A DNA stretch of 64,000 nt from Amycolatopsis iheyensis (GTDB lineage: Bacteria > Actinomycetota > Actinomycetes > Mycobacteriales > Pseudonocardiaceae). The position numbers and the translations under genes were made by a program. Each line of letters begins with the position of its first letter. Positions within the stretch are counted from its first letter, which is position 1. Location of the stretch: NCBI RefSeq assembly GCF_024703995.1, contig NZ_JAMXQV010000031.1:62001-126000 (forward strand), in the 5' to 3' direction. The notes beneath the pieces were generated by a model, which made no database searches, was not told the DNA's origin, and was given only the letters and a program-made list of their open reading frames with translations. Shown here in pieces: positions 24,796 to 33,712 of this stretch.

Positions 24796-25161
24796 ATGTC
24801 TTCTCCCAGCGCACCGGCCGGCCGCACCGCGGTGCTCGGCGCCGCGGCGGGATTCGTCCTGCTGGCCGGTCTCTACCTCGTGCTCGCGCCCTGGATCGCC
24901 GGCTTCGGCGGGGCGGCGGTGCTCGCCCTGAGCGACACCGTCGTCGGGCTGGTCCTGATCGCGGTGGCGATCGCCCGCGCCGCGACGCGCCGGGTGCGGC
25001 TGCTCGGCTGGGTCGTGCCCGTGCTCGGCGCGTGGGCGGCGGTCTCGCCGTGGTTGCTGCGCCACGCCGGGGAAACCACACCGTCGACGGCGGCGCTGGT
25101 GGGCAATGTCGTCGCCGGCGCGGTGGTCGTCGTGGCGGGCGTGGCCCTCAGTTCGCGATGA
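24796..25161 (+). CDS. SPW-repeat membrane protein
   Basis: 121 residues, four predicted helices. Two SPW-type motifs are seen (LVLAPWIAGF and AAVSPWLLRHA), each in a helix pair, as in the SPW-repeat family, whose function is unknown. The last 14 nt overlap the convergent LigD-like gene. No clear ribosome site; the start is the first ATG. Confidence 0.75.
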   Translation: MSSPSAPAGRTAVLGAAAGFVLLAGLYLVLAPWIAGFGGAAVLALSDTVVGLVLIAVAIARAATRRVRLLGWVVPVLGAWAAVSPWLLRHAGETTPSTAALVGNVVAGAVVVVAGVALSSR

Positions 25162-26218
25162 ACAGCCAGTCACCCGAGTCGTCGCCCGGCCGGTAGGGCG
25201 AATCCGCCCGCTTGGCGACGACGCCGGGCAGCCCGTGCTGCCGGCTCGCGCCGAGGACGTCCTCGCCGCCGCCCAGGAAGTGGCTGGGCACCTGCCAGTG
25301 CCGGTCGGCCACGGCCAGGCCGGCCAGCAGCTCGCGGCGTTCGGTGTAGGGCAGCCCGAGCGTCGGCTTCCCGTCGAGGTGCAGCACGTCCGAGGCGAAG
25401 TAGAAGACGGGGCAGTGCACCTTGAGCCGTTTCGCGGCGGCGCCATCGGCCCGCCTGCGCTCTTCGAGGCCTTCGGGGTGGGGCTTGCCGTTCTTCACCA
25501 CCACGACTTCGCCGTCCAGCAGCACTTCGGTCGAGCCCAGCTCTTCGCCGAGCTTGTGCAGCTCGGGATAGCGGCCGGTGACGTCGGCGCCGGTGCCGTC
25601 GTGCGCGGTGACGTGCCCGCCGGAGACGAGCAGCATGGTGCGCAGGCCACCCCAGGCGAACTCGTAGGCCCACTCGTCGTCGTCCGGGGGCAGCGCACCC
25701 GGGATGGCTGTCATCGGCTCGAGGAACTCCGGCGCGTCCTCGTGCCCGGGCTCGGCCGGGTCGACGCGCCGGAGCATCCAGTCGCGGTCGTCCTCGGGGT
25801 TGTGGCGGTTGAGGAAGACGTACTTGCCGCGCGCCCGCTCGCCGTGGAAGACGACCTCGACCTTGTGGTCGTTCCAGTGCAGCGTCTCGTACTTCCCGGT
25901 GTCCCACACGGTCATCCGGCCACCGCCGTACTCGCCCGCCGGGATCTCGCCCTCGAAGGTGAGGTACTCCATGGGGTGGTCTTCGGTGTGCACGGCGAGC
26001 CGGTTGACCCCGGGCGCGAGCGGCAGGCCCTTGGGCACGGCCCACGACACGAGCACGCCGTCGCGCTCGAGCCGGAAGTCCCAGTGCAGCCGGGTGGCGT
26101 GGTGTTCCTGGATGACGAAGAGGTCGTCGTCCCCGGGGGTGGGTGGCCCGTCGGGCCAGGGTTCGGGGGTGCGGTCCTTGCCGCGTTTGCCGCGGTACTC
26201 GGTGAGCTTGTCCGCCAT
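25148..26218 (-). CDS. LigD-like 3'-phosphoesterase fused to a pseudo-ligase domain
   Basis: 356 residues. Residues about 30-160 are a LigD phosphoesterase domain (VIQEHHATRLHWDFRLE with H40/H45/D47 as the metal set; VHTEDHPMEYLTFEGEIPAGEYGGG), which trims 3' ends in non-homologous end joining. Residues about 165-356 follow the ATP-dependent ligase adenylation domain (EWAYEF..., LLDGEVVVVKNGKP, PGVVAKRADSPYRPG), but motif I reads AWGG where ligases have KxDG: the nucleotidyl-accepting Lys is Ala188 and Asp is Gly190. It also lacks the OB domain. Ku is encoded 9 kb away. Confidence 0.88.
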   Translation of the reverse strand: MADKLTEYRGKRGKDRTPEPWPDGPPTPGDDDLFVIQEHHATRLHWDFRLERDGVLVSWAVPKGLPLAPGVNRLAVHTEDHPMEYLTFEGEIPAGEYGGGRMTVWDTGKYETLHWNDHKVEVVFHGERARGKYVFLNRHNPEDDRDWMLRRVDPAEPGHEDAPEFLEPMTAIPGALPPDDDEWAYEFAWGGLRTMLLVSGGHVTAHDGTGADVTGRYPELHKLGEELGSTEVLLDGEVVVVKNGKPHPEGLEERRRADGAAAKRLKVHCPVFYFASDVLHLDGKPTLGLPYTERRELLAGLAVADRHWQVPSHFLGGGEDVLGASRQHGLPGVVAKRADSPYRPGDDSGDWLFIAN

Positions 26219-26274
26219 CGCCGCCCCGGTGCCCCTTCCGCTCGACGAGCGTCCAGGGTACCGGGGCGACGAGG

Positions 26275-28284
26275 TCAGTCCGTCTCGGCCATGGCTTCCG
26301 CGAACTGCGCCGCGTACAGCCGCGCGTACGCGCCGCCGCTGTGCAGCAGCGTTTCGTGGTCGCCCTGTTCCACGATCCGGCCGTGCTCCATCACCAGGAT
26401 CACGTCGGCGTCGCGGATCGTCGACAGGCGGTGCGCGATCACGAAGCTCGTGCGGCCGGTGCGCAGGGAGTTCATCGCCCGCTGGATGAGGACCTCCGTG
26501 CGGGTGTCCACCGAGCTCGTCGCCTCGTCGAGGATCAGGATCACCGGCTTGGCCAGGAACGCCCGGGCCACGGTGATCAGCTGCTTCTCGCCCGCGCTGA
26601 CCGTGCCGCCCTCGTCGTCCAGCACTGTTTCGTAGCCGTCCGGCAGCGTGCGGACGAACCGGTCCACGTGCGTCGCCTTTGCCGCTTCGACGATCTCCTC
26701 ATGGCTCGGGTTGTCCGCGCCGTAGGCGATGTTCTCCGCGATCGTGCCGCCGAACAGCCACGCGTCCTGCAGGACCATGCCCGTCTGGTCGCGCAGCTCC
26801 TCACGGTTCATCTTCGCGATGTCGACGCCGTCGAGGGTGATCCGGCCGCCGTCGAGCTCGTAGAACCGCATCAGGAGGTTGACCAGCGTCGTCTTGCCCG
26901 CGCCGGTCGGGCCGACGATCGCCACCGTCTGGCCCGGCTCCACGCTCAGCGACAGGTCGTCGATCAGCGGCTTGTCCGGCGTGTACCGGAACGAGACGTC
27001 CTGGAACTCGACGCGCCCGCGGACCTGCGCCGGCCGGGCCGGGTCGGCCGGCTCCGGCGCCTGCTCCTCGGCGTCCAGCAGCGCGAACACCCGCTCCGCC
27101 GACGCGACCCCGGACTGCAGCAGGTTCGCCATGCTGGCGATCTGCGTGACCGGCTGGCTGAACTGGCGCGAGTACTGGATGAACGCCTGCACCTCGCCGA
27201 GGGTCAGGCTGCCCGACGCGACGCGCAGCGCGCCGATCACCGCGACCAGCACGTAGCTCAGGTTGCCGATGAACATCATCGCCGGCTGGATCATCCCGGA
27301 GATGAACTGCGCCTTGAAGCTCGCCTGGTACAGCGTCTCGTTCTGCTTGTCGAACAGCGCCGCGGACTCGTCGCGGCGGCCGAACACCTTGACCAGCGAG
27401 TGGCCGGTGTACATCTCCTCGACGTGCGCGTTGAGCTTGCCGGTCGTCGCCCACTGCTTGATGAAGTTCGGCTGGGCCCGCTTCCCGACCTTCGCCGCCA
27501 CGAACGCCGAAAGCGGCACGGTCAGCAACGCGATCAGCGCCAGCAGCGGCGAGATCAGGAACATCATGACGAGCACGCCGACGACCGTCAGCAGCGACGA
27601 GACGATCTGCGAGAGCGTCTGCTGCAGTGACTGCGCCAGGTTGTCGATGTCGTTGGTGACGCGGGACAGCACCTCGCCGCGCGGCTGGCGGTCGAAGTAC
27701 TTCAGCGGCAGCCGCGCGAACTTCGCCTCGACCTCTTCCCGCAGCTGGTACACCGCGCGCTGCACGAGCGTCGTGGTCAGCCGGGCCTGGATCAGCACGA
27801 AGAACGACGCGATGACGAACAGCGCCAGCACGACCATGAGGATCTGGGCGACCTTGGCGAAGTCGACGCCGACGCCGGGCACGAGGTCGACGCGGCTGTA
27901 GATGTCGGCGAGCGTGCCGTCGCCGCGGGCCCGCAGCCCGTCGACGATCTGCTCCTTGGTGACCCCCGGCGGCACCTGCTTGCCGAGCACGCCGGCGAGG
28001 ATGGTGTCGGTGGCCTGGCCGAGGATCTTCGGCCCGATCACGGTCAGCGCGACGCTCACCGCGCCGAAGACGCCGACCCCGGCGAGCGCGGCGCGCTGCG
28101 GGCGCAGCAGCCGGAACAGCCGCTTGAGGGAACCCTTGAAGTCGAGGGCCTTTTCCGCCGGCCCGCCGCCCATGACCCGGCCGGGACCGACGGAGGCGCC
28201 TCCGGCGTTGCGGTTGCGCGCGGCGGTCGGCCGTTCCCCGGCTTCGGTGACGGCGGCGTCGGCGGATGCGTTCGTGGTGCTCAC
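26275..28284 (-). CDS. ABC transporter, fused membrane-ATPase subunit (second of pair)
   Basis: 669 residues from GTG 28284, preceded by AGGAGGCGGC; its start overlaps the stop of the partner gene (GTGA). Six-helix type-1 exporter domain with an unusually long extracytoplasmic loop between helices 1 and 2 (about residues 90-140), then an ATPase domain: Walker A GPTGAGKTTLVN, VSAGEKQLITVARAFL signature (SAGEK in place of SGGQ), Walker B LILDEATSSVD, H-loop AHRLSTIRD. With the partner it forms a heterodimeric multidrug-type exporter, regulated by the upstream TetR gene. Confidence 0.93.
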   Translation of the reverse strand: MSTTNASADAAVTEAGERPTAARNRNAGGASVGPGRVMGGGPAEKALDFKGSLKRLFRLLRPQRAALAGVGVFGAVSVALTVIGPKILGQATDTILAGVLGKQVPPGVTKEQIVDGLRARGDGTLADIYSRVDLVPGVGVDFAKVAQILMVVLALFVIASFFVLIQARLTTTLVQRAVYQLREEVEAKFARLPLKYFDRQPRGEVLSRVTNDIDNLAQSLQQTLSQIVSSLLTVVGVLVMMFLISPLLALIALLTVPLSAFVAAKVGKRAQPNFIKQWATTGKLNAHVEEMYTGHSLVKVFGRRDESAALFDKQNETLYQASFKAQFISGMIQPAMMFIGNLSYVLVAVIGALRVASGSLTLGEVQAFIQYSRQFSQPVTQIASMANLLQSGVASAERVFALLDAEEQAPEPADPARPAQVRGRVEFQDVSFRYTPDKPLIDDLSLSVEPGQTVAIVGPTGAGKTTLVNLLMRFYELDGGRITLDGVDIAKMNREELRDQTGMVLQDAWLFGGTIAENIAYGADNPSHEEIVEAAKATHVDRFVRTLPDGYETVLDDEGGTVSAGEKQLITVARAFLAKPVILILDEATSSVDTRTEVLIQRAMNSLRTGRTSFVIAHRLSTIRDADVILVMEHGRIVEQGDHETLLHSGGAYARLYAAQFAEAMAETD

Positions 28285-30014
28285 GCCGCCTCCTGTTCGG
28301 TGAGCTGGGACAGCACGATCTCCCGGTAGGTTTCGTTGCCGTCGAAGAGTTCGTGGTGGGTGCCGGTGCCGACGACGCGGCCCTCGTCGAGGACGATGAT
28401 GCGGTCGGCGTTGCGGATGGTGCTGACGCGCTGGGCGACGATGACCACCGTCGCGTCGGCGGTCTCCGACTCCAGCGCGCGGCGCAGCGCCGCGTCGGTC
28501 GCGTAGTCCAGGGCCGAGAACGAGTCGTCGAACAGGTAGATCTCCGGCTTGTGCACCAGCATCCGGGCGATCGCGAGCCGCTGCCGCTGGCCACCCGAGA
28601 CGTTCGTGCCGCCCTGGGCGATCGGCGCGTCCAGACCTTCGGACATCGCCTCGACGAAGTCCTTGCCCTGCGCCACTTCCAGCGCGCGCCACAGCTGTTC
28701 GTCGGTCGCGTCCGGGTTGCCGTACCGCAGGTTGCTCGCCACCGTGCCGGCGAACAGGTACGGCTTCTGGGGCACGATCCCGACGGCGTCGGCGAGCGCC
28801 GCGGGGTCGAGGTCGCGCACGTCGACACCGTCGATCTTCACCGTGCCGGCCGTGGCGTCCATCAGCCGGGGGATCAGGTTGAGCAGCGTGGTCTTCCCGG
28901 TGCCCGTCGACCCGATGACGGCGGTGGTCTCCCCGGGCCGCCCGATCAGCGAGATGTCCTGCAGCACCGGCCTTTCCGCGCCGGGGTAGCGGAACTCCAC
29001 CCCGGACAGGTCCAGGTGCCCGCGCACCGCGCCGGGCCGGATCGGCGTCACCGGCGGGCGGACGCTCGACTCCGTGTCGAGCACCTCGCTGATCCGCTCG
29101 GCGCTGACTTCGGCGCGCGGCACCATCATGAACATGAAGGTGGCCATCATGACCGACATCAGGATCTGCAGCAGGTAGGACAGGAACGCCGTCATGGCGC
29201 CGATCTGCATGCTGCCGGAGTCGATGCGCTGACCGCCGAACCAGAGCACCGCGACGCTGGACACGTTCGTCACCAGCGTGACGAGCGGCCACATCCACGC
29301 CATCAGCCGCCCGACCCGCAGGGACACGGTGAGCAGCTCGTCGTTGGCGACGTCGAAGCGGCGGCGCTCGTGGGTGTCGCGGACGAACGCGCGGATCACG
29401 CGGATGCCCATGATCTGCTCGCGCAGGATCTGGTTGATCCGGTCGATGCGGACCTGCATCAGCCGGAACGCCGGGCGCATCTTGGCGATGATCGTGCTGA
29501 CCGAGATCGCCAGCACCGGCACGATCACCAGCAGCAGCGACGACAGCGGCACGTCGAGGTTGAGGGCGAGGACGATGCCGCCGACGCACATGATCGGCGC
29601 CGACACCATCAGCGTCAGCGTCATGACCACCAGCATCTGGATCTGCTGGACGTCGTTGGTGGTCCGGGTGATCAGCGACGGCGTGCCGAACTGGCCGACC
29701 TCGCGCGCGGAGAAGTCCTGCACGCGGTGGAAGACGCCGGCGCGGATGTCACGGCCGATCGCCATCGCCGTGCGGGCGCCGAAGTACACCGCGCCGATCG
29801 AGCCGACGATCTGGGCGAGCGTCACGGCGAGCATCACCGCGCCGACGCGCAGGATGTAGCCCATGTCGCCCTTGATCAGGCCGTTGTCGACGATGTCGGC
29901 GTTCAGCGTCGGCAGGTAGAGCATCGCGATCGTCTGCACCAGCTGCAGCAGCACGACCGCCCACAACGCGCTCCGGTACGGACGCAGGTGACTGCGCAGG
30001 AGCTTGACTAGCAA
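28281..30014 (-). CDS. ABC transporter, fused membrane-ATPase subunit (first of pair)
   Basis: 577 residues if the TTG at 30014 is the start, giving MLVKLLRSHLRPYR, the usual N-terminus of this family; no ATG is near. It overlaps the tetR stop by 7 nt. The ATPase domain has GSTGTGKTTLLN, VSGGQRQRLAIARML, and IYLFDDSFSALD: the Walker B catalytic Glu is replaced by Asp and the D-loop is SFSALD, as in the degenerate-site partner of heterodimeric exporters. It pairs with the 28284 gene and sits in a tetR-ABC-ABC operon. Confidence 0.93.
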   Translation of the reverse strand: MLVKLLRSHLRPYRSALWAVVLLQLVQTIAMLYLPTLNADIVDNGLIKGDMGYILRVGAVMLAVTLAQIVGSIGAVYFGARTAMAIGRDIRAGVFHRVQDFSAREVGQFGTPSLITRTTNDVQQIQMLVVMTLTLMVSAPIMCVGGIVLALNLDVPLSSLLLVIVPVLAISVSTIIAKMRPAFRLMQVRIDRINQILREQIMGIRVIRAFVRDTHERRRFDVANDELLTVSLRVGRLMAWMWPLVTLVTNVSSVAVLWFGGQRIDSGSMQIGAMTAFLSYLLQILMSVMMATFMFMMVPRAEVSAERISEVLDTESSVRPPVTPIRPGAVRGHLDLSGVEFRYPGAERPVLQDISLIGRPGETTAVIGSTGTGKTTLLNLIPRLMDATAGTVKIDGVDVRDLDPAALADAVGIVPQKPYLFAGTVASNLRYGNPDATDEQLWRALEVAQGKDFVEAMSEGLDAPIAQGGTNVSGGQRQRLAIARMLVHKPEIYLFDDSFSALDYATDAALRRALESETADATVVIVAQRVSTIRNADRIIVLDEGRVVGTGTHHELFDGNETYREIVLSQLTEQEAA

Positions 30015-30670
30015 CTCGGTTCCCCCAGTGTGGTGGTGTTCGGTGCGGGATTCGGGGTGGTGCCGCCGGTCAGGGTGGGCAACCCCGTGGCCAGCTCGTC
30101 GAGCAGCCGTTCCAGGGTCGGCAGGAACGGCTCGTCGTCGCTCATGAACCAGTTGACGAAGGCGACGCGGACGGCGCTTTCCACCGACGAGGCCATCAGC
30201 CAGCACAGCAGCCGGTCCGCCCCGCCCGCCCGCTTCGCGATGGTCTCGGCGAGGACGCGTTCGACCGCCGCGTGGGCGTTGAGGAACTCGCCGCGCAGCA
30301 TGAGCTGGCCCATCAGCTCCCGGAACCGCGTAACGTACTCGCGATCCGGCTCGCCTTCACGTGAATATTGCTCGATCAGGGCCTGCTTGACCGACTCCCA
30401 GAGCGGTTCGCCCTCGGGCCGGGCGAGCAGGGCCTCGCGCATCCCCTCGTGGCGGTCGACGACGACCGAGCAGACCGCCTGCTCCTTGCTGGAGAAGTAG
30501 TTGTTGAAGGTGCGGGGAGAGACGCCCACCTCGGTGGCGATGTCTTCGACGCGTACGTTCTCCAGGCCGCGGTCCAGCGCGAGCCGCACGGCGGCCTGCG
30601 CGAGCGCCCGGCGGGCCTCGCGTTTCTTGCGTTCCCGGAGCGTGAGCTTCGGTGGTTCTTCCGGTGGCAC
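30008..30670 (-). CDS. TetR family regulator of the ABC exporter
   Basis: 220 residues from GTG 30670, preceding VPPEEPPKLTLRERKKREARRALAQ; upstream codons are AT-rich promoter sequence. The DNA-binding domain is RLALDRGLENVRVEDIATEVGVSPRTFNNYFSSKEQAV, followed by a helical ligand domain and a Pro/Thr-rich tail. The stop is inside the start region of the first ABC gene. Autoregulation through the TTGCG/CGCAA repeats upstream is likely. Confidence 0.93.
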   Translation of the reverse strand: MPPEEPPKLTLRERKKREARRALAQAAVRLALDRGLENVRVEDIATEVGVSPRTFNNYFSSKEQAVCSVVVDRHEGMREALLARPEGEPLWESVKQALIEQYSREGEPDREYVTRFRELMGQLMLRGEFLNAHAAVERVLAETIAKRAGGADRLLCWLMASSVESAVRVAFVNWFMSDDEPFLPTLERLLDELATGLPTLTGGTTPNPAPNTTTLGEPSC

Positions 30671-30691
30671 GGACCGAGTGTAGCGAAAAAG

Positions 30692-30706
30692 TTGCGGGGC
30701 ACGCAA
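30692..30706. promoter_or_regulatory. Candidate TetR operator 1
   Basis: TTGCG-GGGCA-CGCAA, an inverted repeat 22 nt upstream of the tetR start, within an A-rich stretch (30684-30730) that stands out from the GC-rich surroundings. The same TTGCG...CGCAA arms recur at 30808. Confidence 0.5.
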
Positions 30707-30807
30707 AAAAGTGCGCGGCCCGCAAAAATTAGGGCGAATCGGACAGTCGTCGGAATCCGTCGTGCGGACCCGGGCGACCTGCGGTATCGGGAGGCGTGTG
30801 CGCTCTG

Positions 30808-30820
30808 TTGCGGCACGCAA
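30808..30820. promoter_or_regulatory. Candidate TetR operator 2
   Basis: TTGCG-GCA-CGCAA followed directly by AATTTGCAAAATT (30819-30831), also nearly palindromic. It lies in the 349-nt gap (30671-31019) between tetR and the conservon; the rest of that gap holds a small hairpin CAAGC...GCTTG and no gene that I can see. Confidence 0.45.
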
Positions 30821-31019
30821 TTTGCAAAATTGAGCCGAACGGCCTAGTCCACTGCGCTCACCAGGCGCGACGCCGGGAATCGTAGCTCACTCCCCGCGAT
30901 CATCCGGGGACGGGTTGTGGACACGTAACAAGCCTTTCTGCTTGCATGTCCGACGTCGCCGCCGGGGGTCGGCACGTTGCACCGAGTCCGAAACCTGAGC
31001 AGGAAAGAAGTGGGACCAC

Positions 31020-32267
31020 ATGGCGAGCCGGGCCCGGGAACTCCTGGATCGATCACGCGTCCTGCTGGACCGCTCGCGGGTCGCGGCCGCGCAGTACCTC
31101 ACCGCGCCGCCGAAGCACCCGCTCGGCGAGCCCGCGCCCGTCGCCGGCCCGGCGCTCACGCAGCTGCCCCCGGAGCCCGCGCCCGCGCCGCCCGCCGACG
31201 AGGCCGTGCTCGCGGAGATCTGCGCCAGTGTCGCCCTGCGTGACCTCAACCTGGTCGACCAGCTGCTGGCCCGCTTGGAAGAGCTCGAGGCGGGGGAGGA
31301 GGACCACCACCGCCTCGCCGAGCTCTACCAGCTCGACCACCTCGCGACCCGGCTGCGGCGCAACGCGGAGAACCTGCGGGTGCTGGCCGGGCAGGACACC
31401 GCCGACGACGCCGCCCGCGCCACGTCGGTGCTGGACCTCATGCGCGAGGCGATGTCCTCGATCGACCACTACGCCCGGATCACCATCGGGCGCGTGGTGA
31501 ACCTCGGTGTCGTCGGCTTCGCCGCGGAAGACCTGGGCCGGGTGCTCGCGGAGCTGTTCGACAACGCCGCCAACCAGTCGTCCCCGAGCTCGCCGGTGCA
31601 CGTCAGCGCGCACCTGACCGAACAGGGCAGCGTGCTCGTCCGGATCGAGGACGAGGGCATCGGCATCCCCGCCGACCGCGTCGACGGCCTCAACGCCCGC
31701 CTCGCCGCCGGCGGCGACCTCGACGACGCCGCGGCGCGGCACATGGGCCTGGCCGTGGTCGCCCGCCTCGCCGCGCGGCACGACGTCACGGTCCGCCTCG
31801 ACCGCCGCAGCCCGCACGGCACGGTCGCCACCGTGCTGCTGCCCACCGGCGTCGTCACCGAGCTCTCGGAAAACGCCTGGTCGGGCACTCGCACCGTGAC
31901 CGCCGAGCCGGTCGAGGCGCCGGCCGCCGACGAGCCGGTCGCCGTCGGCGGGCTCCCGCGCCGGCGTCCGGGCGCCTTCCCGCGAGAGGAGCCGGTCACG
32001 CCGATGCCGCGCAAGCCCAGCCCCCGGCCCCGCGCCGCCCGCCAGGTCACCGGCGGCACCACGGCCAACGGCCTCCCGCGCCGGGTGCCCGGCAGCATCC
32101 GCGGCGCCGCTCCCGAACCACCACCGCCACCGCCGGCTCCCGAAACCTCCGGCTCCGGCCACGAGCAGCTGCTCGCGGACCTCGGCGCGTTCGCCGATGG
32201 CGAGGCGGCCGCGCGGGCCGAGAACCACTCCCCGCACGACGAGACGCCCGGAGGATCCCCCTCGTGA
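31020..32267 (+). CDS. Conservon sensor kinase-like protein (CvnA type, no membrane part)
   Basis: 415 residues. It lacks the sensor and membrane region of full CvnA kinases. It begins with a duplicated LLDRSRV, then helical DHLATRLRRNAENLRVLAG (H-box region, about residues 108-126), and an HATPase domain with ELFDNAANQSSP (N box) and VRIEDEGIGIP (G box). A Pro-rich tail of about 140 residues follows. First gene of a four-gene conservon; its stop overlaps the next start (GTGA). Confidence 0.9.
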   Translation: MASRARELLDRSRVLLDRSRVAAAQYLTAPPKHPLGEPAPVAGPALTQLPPEPAPAPPADEAVLAEICASVALRDLNLVDQLLARLEELEAGEEDHHRLAELYQLDHLATRLRRNAENLRVLAGQDTADDAARATSVLDLMREAMSSIDHYARITIGRVVNLGVVGFAAEDLGRVLAELFDNAANQSSPSSPVHVSAHLTEQGSVLVRIEDEGIGIPADRVDGLNARLAAGGDLDDAAARHMGLAVVARLAARHDVTVRLDRRSPHGTVATVLLPTGVVTELSENAWSGTRTVTAEPVEAPAADEPVAVGGLPRRRPGAFPREEPVTPMPRKPSPRPRAARQVTGGTTANGLPRRVPGSIRGAAPEPPPPPPAPETSGSGHEQLLADLGAFADGEAAARAENHSPHDETPGGSPS

Positions 32268-32701
32268 GCGCCACCCACCCGACGCCGGCGAACTTCGCCT
32301 GGCTGCTCGACGACTTCGTGCGCAAGGTCCACGGCGTCAGCCACGCGCTGATCATGAGCGTGGACGGCTTCCCCCTCACCGCCTCGGACTCGGTCGGCGA
32401 GGCCGAGGCCGAGCAGCTCGCGGCGATCGCCAGCGGCCTGCTCTCCCTGGCCGGCAACAGCGCGGCGCTGTTCGGGAAGGGCGCCTGCGAGCAGATCATC
32501 ATCCGGCTCACCCACGGCTACTTCCTGTTCATGGGCATCGGTTCCGGTGCCGGGCTCGCGGTGCTGACCTCGAATGAGGCGGACATGAAGGTGGTCGCCT
32601 ACGAGATGACCCAGTTCATCACCAACGCCGGCCACGCGCTCACCCCCGAGGTGCGCGCCGAACTGCGCCAGGTGCTCACCGCGCGCCGCCCCAGGGTGTG
32701 A
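32264..32701 (+). CDS. Roadblock/LC7 protein (CvnB type)
   Basis: 145 residues, GTG start overlapping the upstream stop. Roadblock/LC7 fold, as in CvnB and MglB-type GTPase activators: FAWLLDDFVRKVHGVSHALIMSVDGFPLTASDSV, then AEQLAAIASGLLSLAGNSAALFGKGACEQIIIRL. In conservons it partners with the GTPase CvnD, probably as a regulator. The next gene begins just downstream. Confidence 0.93.
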   Translation: MSATHPTPANFAWLLDDFVRKVHGVSHALIMSVDGFPLTASDSVGEAEAEQLAAIASGLLSLAGNSAALFGKGACEQIIIRLTHGYFLFMGIGSGAGLAVLTSNEADMKVVAYEMTQFITNAGHALTPEVRAELRQVLTARRPRV

Positions 32702-32729
32702 TGGCGTGGCCGACAAGGAAGGTAGCCCC

Positions 32730-33098
32730 GTGTCCAAATCGGACACCCCGTTGCCGCGGCGGAGCCGCCGGATCCGCGCGTACGCGCTCACCGGCGGCCG
32801 CACCAGCACCCGCCACCAGCTGCTGGTGGAGACGCTGGTGTCGGTGCCGCGGTACGACCCGTCGCTGAGCGACACGCTCATGCCGGAGTCGCGCTCGCTC
32901 TACGAACGCGCCCGCGTGCGGTGCTCGATCGCCGAGCTGTCGGTCGGGCTGGACCTGCCGCTGGGGGTGGTGCGGGTGCTCATCGGCGACCTCGCCACCC
33001 AGGGCGCGGTGTTCGTCCACCCGACCGCGCACGCCTACCACCACGACACCAACGTCCTCGAGAGGATCCTTGATGGGCTCAAGCGGCTCCCCGCCTGA
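32730..33098 (+). CDS. DUF742 protein (CvnC type)
   Basis: 122 residues from GTG 32730, chosen for the AAGGAAGG 7 nt upstream (an upstream GTG at 32706 lacks a site). DUF742 features: RIRAYALTGGRTSTRHQLLVETLVS and CSIAELSVGLDLPLGVVRVLIGDLATQGAVFVH, a winged-helix-like domain. It bridges CvnB and CvnD in conservons; the molecular role is not established. It overlaps cvnD by 26 nt. Confidence 0.92.
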   Translation: MSKSDTPLPRRSRRIRAYALTGGRTSTRHQLLVETLVSVPRYDPSLSDTLMPESRSLYERARVRCSIAELSVGLDLPLGVVRVLIGDLATQGAVFVHPTAHAYHHDTNVLERILDGLKRLPA

Positions 33099-33693
33099 GG
33101 GCGATCTGCTGACGATCTCCGCGAAGATCGTCGTCGCCGGGGGCTTCGGTGTCGGCAAGACGACGTTCGTCGGGGCGGTCTCGGAGGTGCCCCCGATGAG
33201 CAACGAGGCGTGGATGACCGAAGCCGGCGAAGGCGTCGACGAGATCCCGCCCGGCGGCAAGTCGACCACGACCGTCGCGATGGACTTCGGCCGGATCACG
33301 TTGCGCCCGGACCTGCTGCTGTACCTGTTCGGCACGCCGGGGCAGGCGCGGTTCTGGTTCCTCTGGGACGACCTGAGCCGGGGCGCGCTCGGCGCGGTCG
33401 TGCTGGTCGACACCAGCCGGATCGACGAGTCGTTCGCGGCGATCAACTACTTCGAGAACGACTCGGAGCTGCCGTTCGTCGTGGCGGTCAACCAGTTCGA
33501 GGGCATGCCGGTGCACGACCTCGAAGAGGTGCGTGACGCGCTCGCGCTCGACCCGAGCGTCCCGCTGGTCACCTGCGACGCCCGCGACCGCGCGTCGACC
33601 ATCGCCACCCTCACCGAGCTGGTCAGCCACACGCTGTCGCTCGCCGTGCTGTCCGGCCCGCGTGAGCTGGCCGGCAGCGTTCCCCAGGCCTGA
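33073..33693 (+). CDS. Conservon small GTPase (CvnD type)
   Basis: 206 residues from ATG 33073. G1 is GGFGVGKTTFVG, G3 is LFGTPGQARFWF (no leading Asp), G4 is NQFEG (a change from NKxD) and G5-like is VTCDARD. These deviations are typical for this bacterial group. It acts with the roadblock protein as a membrane-associated switch (family knowledge). The next gene, a flavoprotein, begins 20 nt later. Confidence 0.93.
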   Translation: MGSSGSPPEGDLLTISAKIVVAGGFGVGKTTFVGAVSEVPPMSNEAWMTEAGEGVDEIPPGGKSTTTVAMDFGRITLRPDLLLYLFGTPGQARFWFLWDDLSRGALGAVVLVDTSRIDESFAAINYFENDSELPFVVAVNQFEGMPVHDLEEVRDALALDPSVPLVTCDARDRASTIATLTELVSHTLSLAVLSGPRELAGSVPQA

Positions 33694-33712
33694 CCGAGGA
33701 GAGAAGAGCTTC

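Noticed and set aside
28284..29589. Extension of the second ABC gene upstream of GTG 28284
   Set aside because: The upstream part is a shadow of the first ABC gene; AGGAGGCGGC and the GTGA overlap fix the start.
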